From assembly GCA_032173965.1 (NCBI GenBank), contig CM063284.1, positions 114,736,410-114,800,409 of the forward strand: a stretch of 64,000 nucleotides of DNA. The letters are read 5' to 3'. How positions within the stretch are numbered: position 1 is the first letter of the stretch; each line of letters opens with the position of its first letter. This DNA is from Sitta carolinensis (Eukaryota; Chordata; Aves; Passeriformes; Sittidae). Shown one piece after another: positions 14,571 through 24,647 of this stretch. A model generated the notes under the pieces. The model was not told the DNA's origin, did not search any database, and worked only from the letters and a program-made list of their open reading frames with translations. Made by a program: the position numbers and the translations under genes.

Positions 14571-17500
14571 TTGTCAGCCAAAATCGTGGCAAATTTTATA
14601 TATATTTGGGAAGGAAGAATTAACATATTAGTTAAGCTCTTTCTTTTTCAAACTATGAGTCTTACAATCCCAAAGAAATGGGATTTAAGTATACTTCCCA
14701 GGACAGTTACAAAGCACTTGCAACCTGACAGCTAATTTCTGCCTGCCTTTTAGCTTTTTTTTGTTAAGCTGCCTACATGAAACTTTCATGCTAAAACTAC
14801 CTCCAAATACCAAACTATCTCCTTTACAATGAAATTCAGATGCTTAGCAGAATGGATTATTTGACTTCAAGGACAGTTTAACACCTAAAACTATGACAAG
14901 AATAGGAGACATTTACGACAAGAATAGAAGGCACTTAGAGCATATATTAAATCTTTGAGGCTTTGCTCAGAGTTGAGAGACCTGGTTCCTGATGAAAAAT
15001 GGAACAAGCAGCAAGTTGTTATTCAGACAAAACCTTTAGGAAATCCAATCTGCTAATAAAGAATTATGGAGTTCATTTTAAGATAACTGAATATATTATC
15101 AGTCTCAAGGTTGCAACACGACTATGTGACTGATATCACAAATTCATATTATTTGAATATTTTGAGAGGACTGAGGGATAGTGATTTAAATCATCAGAGC
15201 ACCTTTTGACCACACCTGTCTTCTCAATTGTGGATTGAAGAAAGATCCCGTCTCTTTTTATGTTCAGTGTTTTTATTAACCAAACTTCAGAAAAATCAAA
15301 AATAATAACACATACCCAACCTCCACAAACTAAAGTATCTTGCTACTCCAATCAAACTGACAAGCATTCAATGCAGTTAAAAACTTCTTAAATGCACTTT
15401 CCTTTCAGTACAAATATTTAAGTATAATGAAGAGCAAGAAGTTTGTTTTACATGATGCATAGATAAAAACTGTACTAGAAACTGAAATGTATTTTTCAAG
15501 ACAGACTTAACTTACTTGTTCTCAAATATTCTGAATATTCTAAAGTGGCCAAATTTTCAAAGGTGAAATAATATACTATAGGGGACACCTCTAAAACCAT
15601 TTTTTCCCCCAAGAAACTTATTTAACATTTCTGAAAGTATAATCTAGATTTCTGTTTGCCTTCCTCAGCAATTGATACTAGGAGTTTGTTTCTTATGAGA
15701 AACAGTGATAGCATGTATTTGACTAATGCTGCAAGACCTGACATCTCTTCCTCATAGATTAGTTTAATATTCATCCACTTAGGGACTATTCCCATCACCC
15801 AAACACCATCATGATTAAGTTTCCTGTGTTACTCTGCATTCAATTTTTCTACTTGTAGCATCACCAGCTCAAGTTAATTTCACAGTATTCCTTGGCACAA
15901 TTTTTGTAGCACAAAAATTATCAAGAGCTAAACTCAGAGGGATACAAATTGATTCTGAGAGAACAAGAGAGTTTTAAACAAGTTAAAGAAGTGCTGTTCA
16001 GAAAAGGGTGTATCCAAAAGAAAAGGATACACTCAGGCAGCTAAGACAAAAAAACCTTTAAAATTATAACTGGGAAAACATTACATTTTACAAGTAATGA
16101 GAAATTAAACAAGTTTGATATAAATATTTCACATATACTTTTTAAAGCAATTTCAACACATACTAAAACCAGCCTGAATAATTAGGATAATTAACATATT
16201 AGGAATCTTGGTTAACTTTTTAAGTAAAAAATAATGGAACTTTGTTGTTTAGGAATAGAGCTGATTTCATTGTACTGGTATGCTTATAACTGTATTTAAA
16301 CACCATTTAAAATAGCATGTAGCAACACCATCCTTTGACAGATGCAATAATATTTTTATTACTTTTTCTGAAACTGATTAAAATATAGCCATAAGCAATA
16401 TGTTTGTGCTCGGGCATAATTAGGAGTGATTTAGTCGGAGCAAAATCCTAGTATTCAAAAGAATAAAAGAAAACTTCAAATCACAGATGAAAAAAAAGCC
16501 TAAAGATTTAAATAACTGGCATTTATGTCTAAGCTCTTCTCTAAGCTAGGTGGTTCAATATTTCCTAATGTCCTAGCTGAAACAAATTATATAAGTATTG
16601 ACCACAGGAACTTCCAGTGAACAAAATAAGCTTGAACAATATCATGTTTAGCTTTTAAACAGAACACAAAATTTTGACACTATTTTATATTTGTCTTATT
16701 TTACTTTAATTCTTAAAGTACTTGTGAGGAGAAGAGCACCAGTAACTGATTGCAGGTAGCTAACACCATAAATTTACACCTTTGTAGTGCATTTTCTTAT
16801 GAAAACATAAGAACAGCTGCAGGCAATTTCTATTTTTATATATTTATATTTTATCTATACTTGCATGTGATAAATGCAGCATTACTAAGCCTTGCATGTA
16901 AGGCAGCTGTAGTAAATGCAAAATAGTATAAATGAAAATTCCACACGTGACAGTAAGAGTTTGAAGAAACTTAACATTTACAAACTTGTAAATGTTTTAT
17001 TACTAACTATACTGACTTGATTGAAATTTAATAGCAAGCTGCCAGAATCTCTCTTTTTGCCTTTCCTTCAAAAAGACCTCTTTAAAATAAATATTCCTAT
17101 ACCACAAGTGATTCAAAAGACATGATATTGTCCCTAAATGTCTCCTTAAAATGTGTGCATGCCTGTATCTATCCCACATATAAATGTAACATTCATGGTA
17201 AATACATACACCACACAGTAAACAGGTTTATTACAAGTGACAAGCACTTGAGACAGTAAAATCTGATTTGCGTACACAGGGTCTTTCTGCTGTTCAAACA
17301 CGTAGTCTAGTGAGATCTCATTAATTCAGAATCAGATGATTTGCAGGGATTTTTAGAAAACTCATGCACTAGCAAATCTAATACCCTGTAGAACACAAGT
17401 ACACACTCAATACATGAAGAGGGGAGCTAATTTTTCTGACACCCTCATTCTTTTTTTGGTTATTTGGCAATTCACAATAAACGTGCATAAGGCAAAATCA

Positions 17501-20500
17501 GCAATCTACATCTTATTTCATAAGAAATGCTTTACACTTGCAGACTGCCAAATCTGATGTGACTCACAACCATAAAGAGTTTAGGGTTAGAAATACACAG
17601 TGTCAGGCTACTGGTAAATTACCTGCACAATACATAAGTAAATCTACATGCAATCTGTATGGCTAAATTGTATCAAATAAAGTATTATTACAGCAATATG
17701 GAAGAGATTATTATTAGTTATCCTAACTTAAGTGAAAAAATAACTTGGACAAATAATTCCCTTTAAACACTTTCTAATCTGATTTCTAGGGATATTTTCC
17801 TTGAGAGAGGAATTTAGCACATTAAGTGCAAAAGAAGATTATAGCAATTCAGTTTACTGTAACAGACACTTTTTGCATTTTTCCAAGTTTCTTTACATAG
17901 TTATTTCTTAATTGCATCTGATGGCAATTATTAGGTTTTACTTTTCTGACTCCCACTTGACTTTCTCAAAACTGATTTGAGCTATTTTACTTCAGAGTTT
18001 TGAGTCACTGTTGTATGCATTATAGCCACACTTATCTGCATTCGTTTTTTAGTCTCACTTTTTGGTTTAATAATTGTTCAGACCTGTGGGGGCTTTTTCC
18101 TCTCTTTCCTTTCCTCTAAACAAATACCCATTAGGCCACACTTTATTTTCTTTGTGCCCCCCCCGTAAATCCATAAAAACCACAAGGGTTGGTCATAAAT
18201 AGAAGAGCCCATCACTCTGGCCATGTATTTTAATGCATTTGACAAGGTATCTCTACACTCTGAACAGTCAATGAACTAGGAAGGGGAGAGAGGGAGGCTA
18301 CAGAGGAGGCTATAATAGAAACTGGTTTATTCCTTCAACATGAGAATAAATATATATCCTTTCCCTCTCTTCCCTGTCAAGTATGTACTTACACAGCCAT
18401 CTCAAACCCCTGACATACATGGTGGTTAATTTTAATGCCATGATCCTACAGTAACCGTTTGTTAGACATGCAGGTTCCATTTAAATATTAAAAAATTTAA
18501 TACATCCTATGAGAAGGCCCCATCCTTTAAAACTGTTAGCACACAACTACTCTTAAAAACATGCTGTATCTTTTCAGAAGTCAAAAAACTCCCTTTGGTT
18601 CTATTAATTTCTGCTATTTGTCCTAAGATGAGACAGTAACAGGTGAACCACTGATACATACGCAGATAGAAAACACTTTAACAACACAAACTAAATAAAA
18701 ATAAAACTGAATCTGCAGTAATGGTGACCACTTCTGTTTAATATTAGGTTTTCTGAACTTGCATACAATTAGGATCTTTTGCATTTGATGTTTGGTGGAC
18801 AACCGTTTATTTAAAATGCATTAGTAACTGCAATCTATGCAATTTCAGATAAATGTTCACTATATTCCTTGACAACTAAAAAAAAAAAAAAGCATTTGTG
18901 TAAGTGATTATGTTGAGAGTTAATCAATGTTTTACCTTCAAGTTACGAGATCACACAATTTAAAAATCAATATAAATTAAATTAAATTCTAGATGTGTTG
19001 TTTTTTTTTTTTTTAATTTGAGGAAAAACACACAATTGTCTATTATCAAAATGCCCAGATAAATGAAGAAAGACCACCCTTAAGCTTCAGAAATTTAAAC
19101 ATTTTATATTTGATCAATAGAAATGTTACTCTTCTCTAATATTTGAATTATTTTAAATAGTTTTTTTAAGGCTACCTAAACATCTGGTAATTACTTAAAG
19201 ATGCACAGCAGTTCAGTGGATAAGTACTGCATATTTCTTTCAAAATCTCTGCAAGCTAAATCCTTACTAGTAGCAGATATTTGGAGAATAACTCCTTGAA
19301 AGCAAGTTCTCTATCACTTCAGTGGTAGTCACTGCTAGCTCTTTTTAAGTCTATACTGATTTGAGAATGGTCTAAGTACCTAAACAGATTTCATGTTTTC
19401 CAGAATATTTCTGCTTGGTAAACATATAAATCTTTTCAAGAACCCTACCAAAAAGTATTTGTTCACAAGAACTGGTTTTAACAACTTAAGGGCTTATAGA
19501 CAGAAAATTTTTAAAATTTATGATTTAGACTCTGAAGTAAAAACATCTATTTTACAAAATAACCTTGAACAGTTACAAACTGTGGTTTATTTAGGAGAGA
19601 AGTAGTGCCCTCTTTAACCCATTAATTTTAAAACATATGCATATCCTGAAAGGAGGAGACTTTAGGACACCATTTTGATTAACCTGCTGCAGAGATGGAC
19701 ATCCATAAGAAGTGGCTGCACTTTGTATGCAGTGCCTTTTGGAATTACACAAACTTTCTATAGGTTTCTTAATTTAAATCTATAAAGTCCTACATTGAAA
19801 ACTAATTTTTCAGGATAATTACTAAATTAAAAGTATCCACCAAGAGACACATTTGAGCTAAGCATTCAAGGAAAGCTGAATGCACATCACTTTAGATTCC
19901 TGTATTTGCTTGTACTATTGTAGAATACTGTAGTTATTAATTTTTAAACATTATTGAATAGGAATGGTAGGTCTGTAAGAAGGATTTTAATACATTTACA
20001 CCTCTCCAGTTTACCCAGAAAAAGTAGGATAACTTTACCAACAACAGCCCATAGTATTTGTTTCCTCAGGTGTTTTAATTTTAGAAAATCTTGAAAGAAT
20101 CAAATTGTATCATGTATGGAATCTGACCAATACATAATAGAGAAGATTATCTTAACTCTTAGAACTAAGGAAGCTTTGAAAGTTACTTTGTATTTTTATT
20201 TAAAAAACCCACTTGATCGCTGTAAGAAGAACTCTGTTTTCTACTAAAGAGTATGTTTGTAAAAAAAAATTCTAACCAACAATTTTTTTCTGCTGTTATT
20301 ATCTCCATCTGGATTATACCTTAAAATTAAATCCAGTTTAGAAGAGTATCAAATTCTGAGAGAACACCCTTTCCTCTTTCTCCACCCTAAATCCTGAATT
20401 TTTTACTATGGTTGGATACACCAAATTTACTTTGTATTACATAGCTGTAAGTCAAGAAAGATACTTCACAACACTGCTTCTTTCACATTGTTATTACCAG

Positions 20501-22586
20501 TGTCTATACCTACTTTCAGCATTAAAATTTTAATTATTAAAAAGCTCAAAATTAGGTAAAAATGCAGTGACATGTTAAACACTTCATACTGATGGTCACA
20601 GACACAGCATTTGAAAAGTTCTCAATACCATTAAGCAGTTTATTTAAGTTAGTTCTGTACATCTACTACCATCTGTCTATCTACCCTGGTATATTAAAAC
20701 TACCAACATATGGTGAACTGCTATTAATTTATCAAATTTCTATGCATTCCAGGGTAATGTTACTTCAGTCAATAAAAATAATGTATCAGCTTAAGAAATA
20801 TTCATAAAGGAACTTTTAAGTCTGAATTCTTACTAACTATAAAAGAGATCTCTAAACCATAAAAGGCAGTTTTGGAAAAACATTCAATATGATTCTTTAA
20901 TACAAAATGATTAATCTTTCTTCCTTAATGACCCTTTTTTCTAACCTAAGAGTAGTTAATGCGATTTAATTTTCACAACTGTGAGTCACTGGAAAACTCT
21001 GAGATTTCTTCCCAAATCTTTAACCACAAGGCTATCCTAGGCAAGAAGTTTCTTTGGTCACACTTGCAGAAAGGGTACAGAACATTTGCAAGCACATGCT
21101 ATTCAACACAGAGGGCTACCACAACTCATACTCAACTTCCACAAATTCACAGAAAACATGTGCTGCAACAGTCTCCCTCCAAGCTCAGTACCCCATCTCC
21201 CCTCTCAAGAACCATACCTGTATTCAATTTTCAATCTAGTACTAAATACAAAGGCTCCAAAAACAAAGCAAGTGTAAAGGAAACATTGCAACTCCTCATA
21301 AAGGTATCAAATTGCCATGTTAAGAGGCAATGCTGATTTTTTAAAATAGGATATTCAAAAATAAAATTAAAATACATAGGAGATAATAGAGACAAGCAGA
21401 GCATTTCGCATCATCACAGTTAAACATTTACAAGTTAAACATTAAGGAAAAAAACAGTATCAGCTGGAACCCATGCTAAAAGCATGCATGCATACACACA
21501 TGGCACATATATACATGACACCAGACCACAGTTCGGATGACTTTTCATTCTTTAAATAAAGCCAGAGGCAATTCTTCCAAGTGATGTTATAACTACACAG
21601 CTAAGGTGTACTTGTAAAGCGCCCCTACTTAGGACAATTAAAACCCAGTTATTTTTCACCATTTTCAAAACCTTTGGGGATGGTTTAGGAAATTTAGTAT
21701 AGAACAAACTTTTGAACAAACTCATGTGTTCACAACAAAACTGAATGTATCCAAAGTAAAAATAACGCACTTCATAACTTTCACAAAATGTCTGTGAAAT
21801 TGCTCTACACACAGGGAATTCATCTCCTCCCACAGAATTCACAGCTAGCAGAACAGTACTAGATCTTAATATTAAACAACCTGAGACTATTCCATTTCTG
21901 CAACAGACATTCCAAAAAGCACTCTCCAAAGCACAGCATTTTAATTAACACACCAAGAAAACTCCCCTGAAGACCTGCTACACACAAAAGAATTGCTTTG
22001 ATCCCAATGAGTCTGCACGTTTCCTCCTGTTATCATTCCTTAATTTATCAGACTAGGGCCGATTTGATACCTTTCCATTAAAAAAAAAAACAAACAACGA
22101 ACCACCCCTCTGCTAGAGGCAGAGGTGCTGCAGAGGTGATGATAACCCTAGGAAAAGAGAAGCTGTCTCTTTAAAATGCCCTGCTATGTCCCTGATCCCA
22201 CGTGGAACCAACATCAGCAGCACTTTCGCATTAACTTCAATGTGAGGCGAGATGAGGCATCATTATTTCATATAAATAAAACGAGGAGACTGCAGAATAC
22301 ATTCTTTGTAGGAGACAAACAGGTGAACTGAACGTGCCAGAGAAATCAGCAGCCACCCGCAGAAGAGGTGTCCTGCCCCTGAGCCCTCTCTGCTCTCCCT
22401 ATGAAGCATTAGCTCAAGCCCACACCACTCTGAAGAATCCAGTTTAAATAGAGTGAGCCACCAAGAAAACTTGAAATTCAAAGGCAACGAAAATGCACTT
22501 TATAAACCGGAAAGGTTTACTCTTTGCCTCACACATCCTAATTAGATCAGGAAAGTGACACTACAAAAGCATTACATTCCGGTCCG

Positions 22587-22636
<50 letters not shown>
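22587..22636 (+). repeat. Poly(A) tract, 50 bases uninterrupted
   Basis: Fifty consecutive A residues, followed by an A/G-rich stretch and a short CA repeat. It lies about 1.5 kb downstream of the predicted PLAG1 first exon on the minus strand (T50 in the transcript). The length is likely polymorphic or imprecise in the assembly. Confidence 0.97.
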
Positions 22637-22638
<2 letters not shown>

Positions 22639-23122
22639 AAAGAAAAAGACAGAAGAAAAAGAAAGGAGCCCCCATCTCCCCAAATCCCCCAAACACACAC
22701 ACACAGAAAAAGCATTAAAAAAGGAAGTTATAAAGCACCACATACAGTATTTATCTTATCTAGGATCACTCCACATTACCCCCAAGTTATACACTTTCTG
22801 CACTATCATCTCCCCCTACCTCTCTGTCCTGAAAGGGATTTTCACGTTTTCTCATTGTCGGTGGCGAGTTATAAGAGGCTTTTGCCTTTCCAAAGAATTC
22901 ATCAACAAAAAAAAAATAATAAATATTAACTCCTTGCTCCCTGAAACCTTAAAACAGTCTCGGGAAGACACGGGTTTTATTCTGTTACCTTGAGGAAGAA
23001 AAGGGGGAGCAGCCCCGATTTTTAGGTATTTTTTGGCATTTTTTTCTGATTTTTATTTTGTTATATGCCTCAGTTCTCCCTCCATTTTGGTTGTTTATGA
23101 TACTGACAACAAGCTGTCCCTG

Positions 23123-23141
23123 CTCTCTCTCTCTCTCTCTC
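23123..23141 (+). repeat. (CT)n microsatellite
   Basis: About nine CT units just outside the PLAG1/CHCHD7 CpG island; (GA)n on the PLAG1 sense strand. It could bind GAGA-type factors, but this is speculative. Confidence 0.9.
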
Positions 23142-24097
23142 CGGATCTCTCCTGCTTTCAGTTAGCAAACCCCCCTCCCCAATGCAACACGACTCAGCAC
23201 TTACTTGGGTTCACACTTTTCTCTAAACACACACCGATGGGGAAGGGAGAAGCTCCTGGGCTACTCGGAGGGGGAGAGCAGGCAAATTCGTTTCTTTATT
23301 ACGAAAAAAAAAACTTTTGTCCAAAAAACGACGGGAAAGGGGGGTCGAGTGCCCCAAAGTCACTCCGGATCCCCCAAAGACGCAGCCGCCAGGTCCGGGG
23401 GACACCCCACGGGTAGCCGGGTCCACGGGGGAAATTTCTGTGCGAAATTTGTCCGGTTTGAGGCGGTGGGCGAATTTATATTAATTTTTTCCCTCATTTT
23501 TCGGCACCGCGGTCTCTAATGTCTTCCGCTCCCTCTCTCGCCGCTCTCGCCGCTGTCACTGCATTCACAGCACAGGCTCCGGAGAGGCGAGGAGGGGAGG
23601 GGGCGGCCGCGCCGCTCCTGCCCCTGCCCCTGCCCCGCGGCCCCGGGCCCGGCCCGCCGCGGGGGTCGGCGGGCACCCCGCGCCCTCCTGCCGTCCCCCG
23701 GGCAGCCCCGCCGCCTCGCCCGCTCCTCGCGAACCAACAGAGCGCCGCGGGGAGGGAGGGGAGGAGTGGAGGAAACTCCTGAGAGAGGTTTTTCTGAAAA
23801 TCATCTCTTTCTCCCTCCGAGGGAGGGGAAGGGGGGTGGTGGGGGGGGCACCGCTCGCCTCGCCTCCCCTCCCCTGCTTTTCTCCCCGGGGGGGTCCGAC
23901 GCGGGGCGGCGGGGGGCTGCAGGAGATGGGGGGAGAGGGATGGAAGGGAGGGATGGTTAACACAAACTTTTCCTCACTGCTCGCTGCTCCTCTCTTCTCT
24001 CCCCCTCCTTCTCCTCCTCCCCCTTCATAATTTAAATAACCCTGATATTTCCCTGCTAAACCCCGGCGCCTGCCCCCCAAACCCGCAGCAGACTCAC

Positions 24098-24300
24098 CGC
24101 GGGAGCCTCAGCATCCCCTCTGCGCCCCGTTTCCACCCTTTACAGTGTTCTCCCATTTTTCTGTAATTTTTTCCCCATATTTCGGGCTGGACGCGGCGGG
24201 CCTGGAAATTGTTTGCTTTCCCGTCTTTCCAGCAGCCATTGTAGTGTATGCGCTGCGGTGCAGCCCAGCCTGCCGCACACGCCGCGCCCACACCGCCCGC
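24098..24300 (-). other. PLAG1: PLAG1 predicted non-coding first exon (5' end approximate)
   Basis: Predicted from three lines of evidence. A strong minus-strand splice donor (GCG|GTGAGT) has its exon end at 24098. The exon lies inside a CpG island. It sits head-to-head with CHCHD7, the arrangement known for PLAG1 in mammals and other amniotes. PLAG1 encodes a C2H2 zinc-finger transcription factor that promotes growth (IGF2 is a known target), and its 5' exons are non-coding. No zinc-finger coding sequence is visible in this window, so the identity rests on synteny, not on protein evidence. The transcription start is not determinable from sequence; 24260-24320 is a guess. The exon contains a 43-codon upstream ORF, described separately. 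Confidence 0.6.
24108..24239 (-). other. Upstream ORF in predicted PLAG1 first exon, 43 codons
   Basis: On the minus strand an ATG at 24239 opens a 43-codon frame closed by TGA at 24108, ten bases before the predicted donor, so it is complete within exon 1. The start context is strong (A at -3, G at +4). The sequence around the ATG also fits a YY1-type core (CCAT on the plus strand), which often sits just inside promoters, so the ATG may be a binding site rather than a used start. The predicted peptide is basic and resembles no family I know. If the transcript starts upstream of 24239, this frame could reduce translation of PLAG1. Confidence 0.4.
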
Positions 24301-24574
24301 CGCCCACACGCACCGCGGGTTGGACGCCTCCCCCAGTCAGTCAGGGCCGCGGCCGCGCCCCGCCGCCGGCGCCTGCGGACCGCGCCGCCCGCCCCGTTGG
24401 TGGAAGGAGGCGCCGCTCACGGCCGGGGCGGGCGCGGCGCCGCCGCCATTGGCGGCCCGGCCGTGCCACTCAGAGCCGCCGGGGCGTGGGCGGCGGCGGC
24501 GCGGGGCCGGGGGGAGCCGCGGGGCCGGGAGCGGGGTAGGCTGCGCCCGTACTTAAGCGCGCTGCCCGAGCCGC

Positions 24575-24581
24575 TGACGTC
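24575..24581 (+). promoter_or_regulatory. CRE/ATF-like site at the CHCHD7 start region
   Basis: TGACGTC, seven of eight bases of the palindromic CREB/ATF consensus TGACGTCA, lies 66 bases before the exon 1 donor of CHCHD7, next to an inverted CCAAT box. Both are typical of housekeeping promoters. Actual binding is inferred. Confidence 0.4.
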
Positions 24582-24647
24582 TTTCGAATTGGAGACAGGC
24601 TGCCCCCCTCCCGCCCCGGGCTCCCGCGGACACGGCCGGGGACGGAG
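24580..24647 (+). other. CHCHD7: CHCHD7 non-coding exon 1 (start approximate)
   Basis: GC-rich sequence ending at a consensus donor (GGAG|GTGAGT, intron from 24648). It contains no ATG, so translation starts in exon 2. The 5' boundary is estimated from the end of the promoter motifs. Confidence 0.6.

Larger units (their letters stand above)
1..24097 (-). other. PLAG1: PLAG1 5' intron (partial; runs off the window)
   Basis: About 24 kb of AT-rich sequence following the predicted PLAG1 first exon on the minus strand. Open frames here are short (up to about 125 codons), lack recognisable domains and have ordinary non-coding composition. I looked for the PLAG1 amino-terminal coding exon and C2H2 finger motifs and did not see them, so the coding exons probably lie beyond base 1. 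Further non-coding 5' exons could be hidden here. Recognised contents are one CR1 fragment (14285-14570), homopolymer tracts and small tandem duplications, listed separately; otherwise I see nothing I can name. Confidence 0.55.

Noticed and set aside
21552..21929. 125-codon minus-strand ORF in the PLAG1 intron
   Set aside because: No domain, and no C2H2 finger or PLAG1 amino-terminal pattern. A plus-strand ORF of the same length lies nearby, so length alone is not informative.
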